DNA of 64,000 nucleotides from the NCBI GenBank assembly GCA_942159475.1, contig OW804094.1, forward strand, positions 50,650,966-50,714,965, given 5' to 3'. The notes below the pieces were generated by a model. The model searched no databases. It was not told where the DNA came from and saw only the letters and a list, made by a program, of their open reading frames with translations. Within the stretch, counting starts at the first letter, position 1, and each line of letters begins with the position of its first letter. Both the position numbers and the translations under genes were made by a program. The DNA comes from Sthenelais limicola (lineage: Eukaryota > Annelida > Polychaeta > Phyllodocida > Sigalionidae). This document shows positions 34,383-46,762 of the stretch, piece after piece.

Positions 34383-36138
34383 CTCTCCAGGGTGACCGAA
34401 CTCTCTGCTGGTTGTTGTATTGGCCATTCTGGTTAACATTGTTGTATCCATTGGCTCCACTTTTCCCTTGCTTTCTCCCTTTTCTGTTGGATTTTTAACA
34501 CTGCTTCATATTTAACCACTGCATCGGTTACTGCAGCCACGGTCGATGGCCTTTCCGCAGCCACACACAATCTCAGGTCTTCATCCAGCTTTCCCATAAG
34601 CACATAAGCCTGATCCTTCTCAGACAGGGATGATCTTTGTAACAAGTCACCCACCTTCTTACAGAACTCTTTAGCACTAGCACTTCCTTTCTGTTCCTGG
34701 AATGGATAATCTCTCATCAATTCATCCAACGAAACGTTAGAGAACTTTGTCAAGAATTCCCTTCTCAGAGAAGAAAATGATGCATTTGTGCCATTTTCCT
34801 TCGTAAACCCCCCGTAGAAGCTCAAAGCTGAGCCCTTCACATAAAGTTTCAGACCAATAACCCACATGTCCTCGGGTAGTCTGCTCCTGCAAGCATACTC
34901 TGCATACTCTTCCAGGAAGAACATGGCAGATCTTAGCATCGTGTGTTCATCAAATTGTTCAGGAGCCTTTAAGAATCGTTTCATTATTGACTAAGGAGTA
35001 TATCCGTCCTTTTGTTGCACTGTAGGTTCTGATGTTTTCGGCTGAAGCTTATCTGCCAAGAACTTGAGGGCATCCATTTGCATTTCTTGCATTTTCCCCA
35101 AAAGCAACATCATTTGATCCTGCTTGCTCTCAGGCTCTGCCTGGGGCTGTTGGTAATGAGCCTGCAGTGGTTGGTAATGAGCCTGCAGTGGTTGGGGAAC
35201 AAAGGCTTGCTGCCTGGTATCGTAGCTAGGCTGCACATAGGGTGAGTATTGTTGTTGGAATTGTCCCTGGGGGGGTTGGTAATGCACCTGATTATTAAAC
35301 TGTTGAGGGAAGCGCTTCTGTTCAGGGACCGATGACTGTCTGTGAGGATTCACAGGGATTTGAGACTGATGGGAAGAGAAAGGGGTGTTTGATGGTCCTA
35401 CCTGTTGCATAGGCGACTGAAGTGGTGTTGGCCGCCTGAGGCGGGGGACAGGTGAAATCACCGAAGGTTGGAGGATCGGTACTTGCTTGATGATTTGCCT
35501 TTGAGAAGGATACCTCTGGGTAGGGGCCCCTCCAGGGTGAAAAAACGTGCTTAACTGGCTCACCCTTGAGCTTGCCCTCTTAGGTTACGTTGGTGGGTGC
35601 CTTTGTGCTTCCACTTTGCTCACCGATGTCATATGGCCCACAGATCTTTCTCGATCTCTGTCAGGTCCCTCTCCACCAAAAGTCTCCCTAAACAGGCTCC
35701 TTCTTGCACTCTCATCATTTCCTGGGTGGTTTTCTTCGCAATAATTCAGGGGTCTTCTTCCTTGCGAATCAGACAAGCTCCCCCGGACATCAGGTCCCTT
35801 ATTCCAGTCTCTGGGGGTGTAAAAACCCTCCCCTCCATACATATATTGCTCTGGAGGGGGGGGTGGGAACTCATCATCCCTCTCCTCCTTCAGAGAGAGC
35901 ATCTCTCCCTTCTCGCCTTTTGTGCTAAGCCAGGCCCCTCAGACTCCAGCTCCTCCTCCGAGGAAGAGAAACTTCCAAACAAGTCCAGAGAAAAATCTGA
36001 ATCTGATTCCTCTCTGCAATGTCCAAATATCTCTGCGTCTCTCACCACCTGACTCCTTGTTGTTCTCCTGCCTGTCAACCCAGCGAGATAGGCATCTTTA
36101 TCTTGGAACTGCTCGAAAATCGAGGGCTTCGCTTCCAT
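34383..36138 (-). pseudogene. gag: Decayed gag of a Ty3/gypsy-like LTR retrotransposon
   Basis: On the minus strand a gag-like frame starts at 36138 (MEAKPSIFEQF) and runs through an acidic region, a Pro/Gln-rich region (about 35500-35050) and a Retrotrans_gag-like domain (34984-34440) with a Leu/Phe pattern and SASAKEFCKKVGDLLQRS. It is broken by one frameshift near 35895 and in-frame stops at 35585 and 34991. It ends at about 34383 in sequence reading NNVNQNGQYNNQQR before any CCHC knuckle, so pol is entirely missing. The assignment to Ty3-like gag rests on domain shape and on the LTR-like DNA upstream. Confidence 0.65.
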
Positions 36139-36149
36139 AGAATTGACGT

Positions 36150-36520
36150 TGACTTTTCATTGAGATGGACCTGCGATCTTACATACCAGAAATTGAGCTT
36201 GGGAGCTCAGTAGAGTGGTAACCCAATGACAACAAGCACAAGCCAATACTTTTACTAGACTGACTCTTTATTACTCTAGCAGATAGCATATACGGTAGCC
36301 ACTCACAGGAGCGGCACGAGCAGCTCACACACTGCTCGCTCATTGGAGGGTCCAACACACGCCCACAAGGGTGGAGTTCACACGAGAAGCACAACATTAT
36401 AATATCGGGAACCAGAAATATGAGGGAGGAAATAGGATAGGGTGGGGAAGGGGGACAAAAGTAACAGGGGAAGCCAGGAAGGAGGAGAGTGGGGGACAAA
36501 TGGGGAAGATTTTACACCAT
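36150..36520 (-). mobile_element. Putative 5' LTR/leader of the gag fragment
   Basis: Minus-strand sequence starting TGTAAAATCTTCC at about 36515 runs through a C-rich stretch, a GCGAGCAGTGTGTGAGCTGC region and AGTAATAAAGAGTC (poly(A)-type signal, about 36265), then CCCAAGCTCAATTTCTGG just upstream of the gag start. The order is that of U3-R-U5 plus leader. The primer-binding site and exact ends are not certain. Confidence 0.45.
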
Positions 36521-36539
36521 GATAAACATCATTTCATCA

Positions 36540-38825
36540 CTGATTCCTTCTCTTTCTGACCTTAAGATTATAGCTCTTCCATATATTATTACTTCTGGAT
36601 CAGACACTGTCTTGGTATCATTTTTTGTGTGCTCAATAGCCTGACCTATTGGGACAATATTTTGTTTCATAGTGTCATAGAAACCACAAGGCCAGCTGCT
36701 CTCAAAATCCTGTCATTCTCAATATCAGTCATTCTGGATGTGATTTTGGTTCTAGGGGATCAAACACATATGTAAGCCTCTCTCTTAGTTCTAGTCTGTC
36801 CTTTTTGTCCATTTTTCCTAGTCCTGTAATTTCTTCCTTGTGCTTCATTGGTGTTCCATCTGCATTCCTAACCATTACTTTAAGGCTTTTAACAATTGAA
36901 TGCTAGTACAGGAATAATGGCTATGGGCCTATACCTTGAGAGTTTGAGGTTGTAGAGTATTGCCTATAATCCCAGCATCACCATGGCCATACCTCATATA
37001 ATTATGGTGTTTCAATACCCATATTGGACCATATCCCATTTGATAGCCCATCTCTATGGTGCATGATATGCTGACCATCCATGAGATACAGGAGAACTTC
37101 AGATATAGTCTAAAATAATCACAGATGATATAGACCATATCTGGCATAGTTGTAATATTGTGCAGCAAAGAATAAAGGGGTCATTTCCTGTACACAATAT
37201 AAGTGTAGGGGACAATCTGACAAACGTTCTGCAGCAATGTAAAGACGTATATGAGAAACACTGGATGACAAACAGTCATCCTGGATCTTTTGGAGTTCAT
37301 CCATGTTCCTAGCATTGCAAGATGTTATTGCAGGCCGGAGAATTTCGTCAGCTAGAAGACATGAGTGCTTTCACATTTTGTGGATATTTATTTCATGCCA
37401 ATGTGTGTTCAACCCCTCAAAAAACTGCACTTGATATTTCTGAGAGACCTGACCCTTCCACTAAAATACCAATGCAGCCCACATATGACATATGAGATGC
37501 ATGCCACCCATTCTTATAATTATATGAGAAAAAGCATCATTGGTGCATTGCACCTCAAGGACAACTTTATACAGCTGTTGATCCATAGTGTATAGTATAA
37601 CATACTCTTAATTCACAGACTGAGAAGATTTCCTTTGCAATTAACAGTGATGTTGCTATAGTTTATTGGATGTGATGGAGGGTGGTCAATTAGAGGTAGA
37701 TGCACTACTTTTGTCTTAGGCTTTACATTCACTCCTTCTTCTCTTGCATGGGTTGTTAGGTTATCAAAGCACCCATCAAGCATCTAAGCAGGACTCCTCA
37801 GTGGATACAATTTTTGAAAAATGTGGAAGTCTATTGCTGACCTTTTGATGGGAAGATTCCTGGGTGGCAAAGTATATAGCTTTCAAGCCAGGATTTGGTA
37901 CAATAGGTGTCAACTGTTTTGGATCAAAACTATTGGCTTTTTTAACCATAGGTCAAGATTCTCAGTTAATTCCTTGTTTTATCATATCTTTGTGTGTGAC
38001 AACAGCAACAAACTTCTAGAACCTCAGTAGCTTATCATATGTAGGCATGACAAATGTTCCATAAGCCATTTCCTTTGTAAGTCTTGACATGATAGCATGG
38101 TGGCTTACTCAGGTATTCATGAGTCTGAGTGACCTTGGCGTTGGGGTTGGGGTTGGGATTGGGGGTTGGTGACTCGGCATGTGCTAACAAGCTTTTGCTG
38201 GGACAACTTTTGCTGGGACACGGGGTGCCCTACATACAGGAAAGATCATATAAACTGACAATAAAACACACATAAACTGCCACACAGGTTATGACAGATA
38301 CATCCCTGCCTGTGTTGATGGGCAAAATCAGAGACCGCCAAGAACCAGCATTAGGGTTTCACCCTGGAGGATATGTAGGATGGACCGTCAATGGTCCCCT
38401 CTACCCATTCCTCCCCTAACCACCAACAATAGATGATGTATTCCAGCAACTGCATTCATTCATTGGGGTTGATTCTCACTGTTACGGTTAAGGAATGTGG
38501 TGTGCAAATTTAACACCAGTAATACTGTTGCCCCCTCCACTAGCCAGAAGCTGTGAAGAAAGCTTCTGGTTGTAGAGCTAAAACTAAACATTTGTTTGAA
38601 AATGGATTCCTGTTGACATCGTTGTGAATTGTTTGATATATTATATTAATTTATAGTGTAAATAAGTATTCTTCTATGAGCCACAAAAACATAATGCCCT
38701 TCATCACTTTGCCATAGTTGGGAATACCGCATACCAAGCATCGCTGGGACTATGAGAATTCAGGAATTAGATGGCTCCTGTGATGTAGGGTAGAATACAT
38801 CTGTCAAATTCCCCAAGATATCTTA
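36540..38825. other. Interior of element B without recognised genes
   Basis: Only short shadows of ORFs. A G-rich telomere-like stretch (GTTGGGGTTGGGGTTGGG) lies at 38140-38172. Confidence 0.4.
38140..38172 (+). repeat. GGGGTT-type G-tract cluster (possible G-quadruplex)
   Basis: TTGGGGTTGGGGTTGGGATT followed by GGGGGTTGG gives four closely spaced runs of three or more G, enough for an intramolecular quadruplex. Confidence 0.6.
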
Positions 38826-39888
38826 ATTATCAAAAGTATCTACTTGGTAACTGACCAGACACCCTTGAAAACCATTTTAATTGAGTCCTTGATGCTAAAA
38901 ACCATAACAAAACGGTGCATTTCAGACCACAACTTGTGAAGTTGAAGTTGAAAACTATTCTAATGGATTCCTTGGCCCTTAAAACCATAGCAAAATGGTG
39001 CAATATTAAGAATTCGGAACACAACTTGCTAAGTTATGGTCATTTTTGCATTGGCCCTAATGGTTGTGTTGCAAGTATTTAGTAACTATGGTAACCATAT
39101 TCCCATGACAACCAATCTGATGCCTATGAAATACATCTTAAATTGTGTTTGCATGAATTGATTGGAACCAATGTGATGTTGGGTTGATAAATGTGTGAAA
39201 TTCCCCAAGATATCTTAATTTCATTAAAGATTTGAATAGCCATGGTAACCATATCTCCATGACAACCAATCTGACACCCTTGAAAACTATTTTAATGGAT
39301 TCCTTGACCCCCAAAACCATAACAAAATGGTGCAACATTAAGAATTTGGACCACAACTTCTTAGGTTATGAGCAATTTTTCCATTGGCCCTAATGAATGT
39401 CTTGCATGCATTTAGTAACTATGGCAACCATGTGCCCTTGGCAACACATCTGATGCCTATGAAATATATCTTAAAATATGTTTGCATTGCTGGAATGAAA
39501 TCAATGTGATGTTGGGTCGATAAACATGTGAAATTCCCCAAGAAACCTCAATTCTTGAAAGATTTGAATAACCATGGTAACCGTATCTCCATGGCAACTG
39601 ATCTGACACCCTTGAAAACTATTTTAATGGATTCCTTGACCCCAAAAACCTTAACAAAATGGTGCAACATTAAAGATTCGGACCACAACTTGTTTAGTTA
39701 CGAGCACTTTTTTACTTTGGCAGCCATCTTGGCGGCCATCTTGGATTTCTCAAAACGCTAAAGGGTGGCAATGCGCCATCCACCTGAAAATCATTGGCCA
39801 ACACCCATATATTAAGAATCCAGTGCGAAAAAAAATATATCACAACTTTTGTATGTTAGCCATTCTGGCTGCCCGACTACCAGGACTA

Positions 39889-40090
39889 TTCGTCATTCCC
39901 CTTATGCATTTGCTTTTAAAGATCATTTACATAAGCTATGCTATTGGTGAAAAGATCCTTGGATTTTTTCATAAAAAATGTTGCTAAATATTTATTTATG
40001 TCAGGTTTACACAGAATCCATCCCGGCATACACTGTAATAGACTTGCACAGTGAGACATGCAAATCCCCCTATTGCAGCGTTAACACAAG
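39889..40090 (+). repeat. Dispersed repeat family R, right half
   Basis: TTATGCATTTGCTTTTAAAGATCAT, GGTGAAAAGATCCTTG, ATGTTGCTAAATAT and the end GCAAATCCCCCTATTG align with 44060-44235 and 50490-50705. It resumes the copy interrupted at 23260. Confidence 0.7.
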
Positions 40091-40640
40091 GTTCTACCTG
40101 CCAACCGGATACTTGTTACTATGCACAAGGACTATAGGAACACCAATAATGAATACAACCTTTACATGTGTAATAGTATAAATAATTTATTATACACTCA
40201 GTAGATATATATAATGGGGTCTTCTAGCATATAGATGACACAGACAGATATTCGATGTACACGCTCCCTTTCTCTCTCCTATCTTAAGTTTTTTTGTGTA
40301 ATACTTTATTTATCCATGCAGGTAGTTATAAATGGGCCATGGCATTTGCCAACCCGTTTTTATCGAGGATCAGGCTGAGTGCCTGGTTTTCACCTCGATC
40401 CTGGCATTTTTACTTGCAATAAACTGTCGGATATAAGAATAAAGGTTTGTGAAATAGTTGAATGAGATGAGATGAGGTGAGGATTATGGTTAATTATGAG
40501 GTTGATACATATTATTAAACAATAATTTCATTTAATATTCAAATATTTGGTTACTGCTTTAAACATAGGTGTATTTTTAGCATTCGTTTGAAGGTTAAGG
40601 GATCATATATTTGTCTCAGCTCTAGCGGGATGATATTCCA
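40091..40640. other. Sequence without recognised genes
   Basis: Contains an imperfect inverted repeat, ATCGAGGATCAGG / CCTCGATCCTGG (40361-40405); otherwise nothing seen. Confidence 0.4.
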
Positions 40641-40644
40641 TAGT

Positions 40645-40965
40645 CCACCCCCTTTGTCTCCTCTCCCCTCTCTTATCTACCCTCTCTCTTCGCCCCTCTC
40701 TCTTATCTCCCCCTCTTTATCTCCCCTCCCTCACCTCTTCCTATCTGCCTCCCTCTCCTCTGCCTCCCTCTCTCCTTCCCTCTCTCCCCTCCCTCTCATT
40801 CTCACCCTCTCTTTCTACCTCTCTCCTCCCCTCTCTCTGATCTCCCCCTCTTTATCTCCCCTCCCTCTCCTCTCCCTCCTCCCTCTCCTTATCTCCTCCC
40901 TCTCCCTCTCTCCTTTCCTCTCTCCCGGTCCCCTCCCTCTCATTCTCACCCTCTATTTCTACTGT
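40645..40965. repeat. CT-rich polypyrimidine tract
   Basis: Repeated CCCCTCTCTCTTATCTCC and CCCTCTCATTCTCACCCTC phrases; a 141-codon Ser/Leu/Pro frame over it is compositional. Confidence 0.9.
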
Positions 40966-43885
40966 TATGACACATTTACGTACCATTGCATAACCTCATT
41001 ATATTTATTATAATTTTTTATTATCACCTCTTTAGTAGGGCTATAAAATCGCTAAGTCTACGTATACAAGCTATATTGTCCGGGATATGATGTAACGAGG
41101 ATACCCCCCTCATCTCCCAGTGAGTCTGTACTGCATACTAGAATAGACTAGTCGGAAAGATCACCACCACTCATTCACTTTTGTTTCCGAGTTGCTCATA
41201 CATTAATACCTTAAGACAGTATGATACTTCTCCATCTCTTTCTCTCTCTCCTCCCTCTCACGCACAATAATCAATAAAGGTGTCTCTTATAATCTCTCTC
41301 TTATAATCTCTAATCTTGCCCCCGGTACACTACACATACTGGCCAGGTCATCAAAAAATGTACAATTCACCTTGACATATTTTCTCAAATAACACAAATT
41401 TAAGACAAAAATGAGGTTCAAAATACAGTTTACCATACCCAAGAACATTGTCTGAATCAAGACAAGACAACATTTATTCAGATATATCTAGTATCATTTC
41501 TCGACAAATTTACCATAATTTCATGAATGTGTAGAGCTGGCAAATGTACATTTCTGGACGATCTGACCCATATAAAATATTATTTTTAAGCCTGCACTGG
41601 ATGACCTCTAGTCACGTTATAGGAGAGATACCTATACTCACTAGGTCATGTCCGTAAATACGAGCATCAGTGGTATAAGGGTCAGGTCGCCCACAAATGG
41701 CAAATTGGAAATTAACATATTTTCCGATCTCATGTCATTGAGTACATCTCAAAGTTTAAGTAGATATAAATTATACTAATATAGTCTGAGTGTTTCAGGT
41801 TTTTTTCCGGGCGGAATTAAAAAGTAATTAAGGTTTTTCAACTTTAGTTCAAACTTACATGAACCCCCTTACTTCTCATCTCATAGGGCTTATTATGCCA
41901 CGTATTTCCATTTATATTTTGTTTAATGACAAAGACATATAATAGACAATGAAAATATAATGTCCATATGGCCAGTCGAAAGTCTTTTTCGTTTGATCAA
42001 TAAATGACCTTTTAATCGCATAATGACCTATATTTCTATTACAACCAATATAATAATAGAGGAAACTAGGTCCCCCCAATTAATTTTCGTCACACATTTC
42101 TTTAACGCTGGAATCACTTTTGGTGCAAGTAAGACATCTCATGTAGATGTTGGTGGCTTTTGATACATTGTGTCCTGTCCATGATCTAATTCATGCTAAA
42201 TACATGTATTTATATGAGATAAAACTTAATATTATGAAAAGCAAAACCATAATTCAGGAAGAGAATGCCTATCTATGGATATATTAACCAAGATTTGATT
42301 TGTTAAGTGGAAAAAAGCCAGGAAAGGAGGGCATAGTGAAAATCCAGCAAATGTCCCGATCGCTATCCCCGCAATACAAAATGTTTTGTGTAAAATCTAT
42401 GATTTGATAAGTAATTCACATTATTAAAACCATTTATGGGCAGATTATCATCAGATAGCATATTTACTGGTTTACATATGCAGTTACTAGATTGGTGTTA
42501 AACTGTAACCATTTTGGGGCATACATCTGATAGAATTGCAAGTATTTCATATGGCCCAAATATCCCATAATATATAACAGAACACTTTTCCTTACTTGGG
42601 CCCCAGAACAATTATGGGTATGTAACTATGGTAACGTTGGCAACCCCTAACTACAAGGCTTCACATTTTAGCACCTTAGAGGCATCCACTGAATGTATCA
42701 ATCATCCTTGATAAAGGACCAATGTTAGCCCGAAACGTCGGACCCCAATAAACTCAAACCGAAAACTTATGAAACCCCTCCTGTCCCCTCCGTTTTTTGG
42801 CTAAACCCCATAACTTAAGGATTTTAAGTACTTTCTTTAGATATTCCAATAACTATTCAAAGTTATGAAGTACTCTGGTATTCTAGGGTTTTGTAACCCT
42901 TTAATATTGACAAACATATTCATACCGTATCGATTGTTACCACTTATTTTACAATAAAAGAATACAAATATCAACCTGGAATGTACCTTGGTCGAGCAAA
43001 GAAGGGATTTAACTATAATGGCTCTCTTTGCAGATTATTGTGTATGTTTGTAAGAAAAGTGCATTAGACCTGTCCCTGTCAGTTTTCTAGGATTTCAACA
43101 TGCTGTTAATTCTGATATGTAAAGAAACATGAGCAAGTTCATGATAATAAACACCATTATCGTGTGGATATACACTTAAATCCGACCCAAAGGACTTTGA
43201 ATATATCAACGCTTCACAATCAAGTTTAACAATTATTCTAAAAAAGACTCACCTTGTAACAATCGTGGTACGGTCCAAATAAACTAACCTTTGTTTAGGC
43301 ACTGCTTTTGGCTTAGCCTTGTAAGGACGATGCCACACTCACTGTATGGATGAGCGAAGTGAGCGTGAAATACATCGCCGCTGTACTGGCTTAGTGTATT
43401 CACAGAGGCCCAATTCTTGGCTCAGAGGATGGTTACTATATTTCTAGATTAAATCATACAAATTTAGAAACTTTTATATATGCCCAGTCAAGTTTTATGT
43501 CCTTATTTTCATGTGAGTCCCGACCATTATAACAATCTGTATAAAACCTCTGAGGGCTGAGACAAATTCGCGCAAACTTCCCGTTTTCTTTTATAATTAT
43601 TTAGACTAGTGTTTTTATTGATTTACATAATTCTAATAATGTTATTTCTGCCCGAAATAATTAAGAACATCTCTTATTGAAATGATGGCACTTCCATAGC
43701 ATTACAGCATCACTGAAAGTAATTAAAGAATTACTCAGAGTTTAGTATTGTTTACACTTTCTGCAATATATATATATACCTCAAAGTTGGGATTCATGGA
43801 AATCAGAGGCAATTGTACATTTGTAGGTGACTGACCCATAAGTAAGTGTACTTACTAGCGGACACCACTAGCTCGGGCGGGAAAG
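40966..43885. other. AT-rich sequence without genes
   Basis: No supported ORF over 2.9 kb. It contains the hammerhead-like remnant at 42700-42762 and a possible LTR-type AATAAAGG tail at 41272. The rest shows no structure I recognise. Confidence 0.45.
42700..42762 (+). ncRNA. Degenerate hammerhead-like / AGCCCGAAACGTCGG repeat remnant
   Basis: TTGATAAAGGACC..TTAGCCCGAAACGTCGGACC resembles the CTGATGAAGG..CCGAAACGTCGG phrase found in many dispersed repeats, which has the layout of a hammerhead core (CUGANGA, stem II, GAAA). The CUGAUGA box is mutated (UUGAUAA), so activity is unlikely. Confidence 0.25.
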
Positions 43886-43895
43886 GGAATGTAAT

Positions 43896-44240
43896 AAGGA
43901 GTTGCATAGCCACCATCTTGAATCTTGATTTACATGGAATAATGGGACTAATGGTACAGTCTAAAACCTATAGAAAACATGTTACGTTCAGCAGGGACTA
44001 TTTACCAGTGCTCTAATATCAATATCCATATGTTATACATGTTTCCATGACCCCATCTTTCCCATCATGCATTTGGTTTTCATGGATCATTTATAAAAGC
44101 TCTGATATTGGTGAAAACATTCTTGCAATTTTCACCAAAAATGTTGCCAAATATTGGCATGTCAAATTTCAACAGAATCCATCCCTTGATGCACTATAAC
44201 AGACATGTGCAGTGGCACATGCAATTCCCCTATTAGGGCC
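43896..44240 (+). repeat. Dispersed repeat family R, most complete copy
   Basis: Runs from TTGCATAGCCACCATCTTGA through GTGCTCTAAT, ATGCATTTGGTTTTCATGG, GGTGAAAACATTCTTGCAAT and AACAGAATCCATCCC to the end GCAATTCCCCTATTAG. Both halves seen separately at 23108 and 39889 are joined here without any insertion. No ORF. Confidence 0.7.
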
Positions 44241-44485
44241 TATAATCCCCATGGATTTAGCGGTTACATCAAAGGGATTTACTGGTATCACTAAATCCAT
44301 TAAATCTGTAAATAGCATAAATACTTGTATCACTAAAAGCTTGTTATTCACAGATAAACCACTTTATTCATCTCATCTTAACCCTCATAGCCGTGAATAT
44401 GACGCCACTTGGATGTTGTTATTGCATTAAGCAATCTGTGAATAGCATTATATACTCATAACAGTGCTGCATTTACCAACTAGTG

Positions 44486-45160
44486 TGTGTGTGTGGGGGG
44501 GGGGGGATGAAGTTGGGGGTAGGGTAGAGGTGGGGGAGGGGGGCGGTTACCATGATCAACTTCCTAGTCATAAATGTATACTTATGATTATTTCCCCCAT
44601 AATTTAAGGCTGTAAACTATTGTCTGGGAGAGTAACACAGTTGGATTCACTTTGTTGTGAGTGTGACTGTGAGTGAGTGCGTGTGAGAGTAAGTACATGT
44701 GTACATGTGAGTGAGCGTGAGAGTGATTATATTTACGCTCTTTGGTGAGGGAGTGAGGGAGTGGGTGAGTGAGGGAGTGAGTGGGTGTGTGAGTGAGACA
44801 ATAGGTGTGAGGGAGTGGATTAGAGAGTGAGTTAGGGAGTGAGTGTCTGGGTGAGAGAGTGAGCGAGGGAGTGAGTGTGTGGGTGAGTAAGAGAGTGTGT
44901 GAGAGAATCAGTAAGTCAGTGAGTGAGTGAGTGAGTGTGAGCATGTGAGAGTGAGTGAGTTAGTCGATGAGTGTGTGGTTGAGTGAGTGTGACCATAAGA
45001 GAGTGAGCGAGGGAGTGATAGAGTGGGTGAGAGAGTGAGCGAAGGAGTGAGTGGGTGAGGGAGTGAGTGGGTAAGACAGTGAGTATCAAGTGAGTGGTTG
45101 AGAGAGTGAGTGAGTGAGTGGAAGAGTGAGTGATTGAGTGTGAGAGAGTGAGTGATTTAT
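44486..45160. repeat. GTGT/poly-G and GAGT-rich microsatellite
   Basis: (GT)n followed by a run of about 13 G at 44485-44510, then G-rich sequence, then about 500 bp of GAGTGAGTGAGGGAGTG-type repeats. The 118-codon minus-strand frame is compositional. Confidence 0.9.
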
Positions 45161-45610
45161 TAGTATGGTTGCACTGGCAACAGGTTCTAACTCATTTCTT
45201 TGGGGATGTTGAAATATAATACCGATTTTAAGTTTTTTCCGAAACTGGAAAACTGCACAATTAGCTGGCAGTTCTGCATTGTTTTGTGCAGTAGGAGCAA
45301 AAATAGGCTATAACCCAATTAAACTTCAACTGAGTTTAGATGAAACTAACATATTAATGATATTTGGGTCTCTTCTGTATCCAAAGACTATAGCTCATCT
45401 CTAAAATGTCTATGATGTAAGTTTTGCAGGTTTTTGTATGTATTTCAATTTCAGTGATCTTTGTGGAGGTTGCATTATATACTGTTACAAACGCAATAGT
45501 TCTCATTTCTGGCAATTTTATATTCACTCCATTATAGGTTCGACAGTGTTGTTGAGTGCCTGTATCCATTTGTCTTCAATTTGTTTATTTTAATCTAATA
45601 TTTAATTAAA
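45161..45610. other. Sequence between GAGT tracts, nothing recognised
   Basis: Unique-looking, no supported ORF. Confidence 0.4.
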
Positions 45611-45617
45611 TCTAATC

Positions 45618-46060
45618 TGAGAGTGAGTGAGTTAGTCGATGAGTGTGTGGTTGAGTGAGTGTGACCATAAGAGAGTGAGTCTAATATTTGTTCTATTGGA
45701 TAAATTACCATAGTTTCCTCTGCAGTATGGAATATATCATTGAAATGTTCAATATTTGTTCTTTTTGATAAATTACCATATTTCCCTCTGCAGTGAGATA
45801 GAGAGTAAGTGAGTGAGAGAGAGTGAGTGAGAGAGTGATTGAGTGAGTGAGTGAGAGAAAGTGAGAGAGAGTGAGTGACTGAGTGAGAGAGAGAGAGTGA
45901 GTGATTGAGTGGGTGAGTGAGAGAAAGTGAGAGAGAGTGAGTGAGTGAGAGAGAGAGTGAGTGAGAGTGAGTGATTGAGTGAGTGAGTGAGAGAAAGTGA
46001 GAGAGAGTGAGTGACTGAGTGAGCGAGTGAAAGAGGGAGAAACGGAGACAGTAAGTGCCT
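45618..46060. repeat. Second GAGT tract with a 62-bp copy of the first
   Basis: 45618-45679 is identical to 44946-45007 over about 62 bp. A tandem duplication of ATATTTGTTCTATTGGATAA..TTCCTCTGCAGT follows (45685-45800), then (GAGT)n/(GAGA)n to 46060. Confidence 0.88.
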
Positions 46061-46399
46061 GAATGAGTGACTAGTGAACTGCTATAATAGTTGAGCACAA
46101 TAACTACTGGTACTAGTGTTGCACCAGGGAGCAGCATACAGTTGCAGTACATATTGCATATTGACAACAGTTCACTCTGCACATACTCACATATACTCAG
46201 AGCATGTCCTCCTACTGCCAAGTGTATAATATTATTTGTCTCACACGAAACAAACCAGGAATATTACCTGGTCTGGCTGTGACTGGGTACATGCCACCTG
46301 TACTCATGTGTACTATACGATAGCAATGCACTCGTTACAGCCCTCCTCCCATACTACAGTGCATACGTGTTTACATCAGGGTTGGCATGGTTGTATTGA

Positions 46400-46762
46400 T
46401 AGTATGTACACTGGTAGAGAGAGATGGGGAGGGGGGCAGTAGAGGGTGAGAGAGAGGGAGCGGTAGAGCGTAAGTGAGAGGGGAGGTGGGGGAGAGTAGA
46501 AAGGAAGGAGAGAAGGTAAAGTAAGCAAGAGATATATAGGAAGACAGAGAGGAAGAGAGAGTTGAGAGATAGATATGAGAGGGGGGAGAGAGAAAAAGTG
46601 GAGGGAGCGGAGAGTCAGAATGAGAGGAGAGAAAGAGGGAGAGGGAGGGGAGAGGAAGGAGAGAGGTGGGATCGGGATAGAGAGAGAGAGAGGGGGGAGG
46701 GATCGAGAGAGAGGGAGAGAGAGAGATTGAGAGAGGAGAGGGATCGAGAGAGAGAGAGAGTT
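46400..46762. repeat. GA-rich polypurine tract
   Basis: AGAGAGAGGGGGAGAG-type low complexity; the open frames on both strands are compositional. Confidence 0.9.

Larger units (their letters stand above)
23261..39888. mobile_element. Element B: large TIR/foldback element (contains element A)
   Basis: It starts TAGTCCTGG (23261-23269) and ends CCAGGACTA (39880-39888), flanked on both sides by TTC (23258-23260, 39889-39891), a possible 3-bp target duplication. Its inverted arms are 33391-34375 and 38826-39888; they share TAGTCGGG, CTAACATACAAAAGTTGTG and GGTGGATGGCGCATTGCCAC. Each arm is made of tandem units of about 345 bp with TGCACCATTTTGTTA and GGAATCCATTAAAATAGTTT. The arms contain CAAGATGGCCGCC motifs. 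No transposase is visible in B itself. Element A sits between its first 7-9 bp and the rest of the left arm. Confidence 0.6.

Noticed and set aside
41260..41340. Possible LTR tail with AATAAAGG and TCTCTTATAATC repeats
   Set aside because: No TG..CA ends or target duplication could be placed.
44588..46221. SLTHSLSL-type repeat proteins
   Set aside because: Translations of GAGT/GAGA microsatellites.
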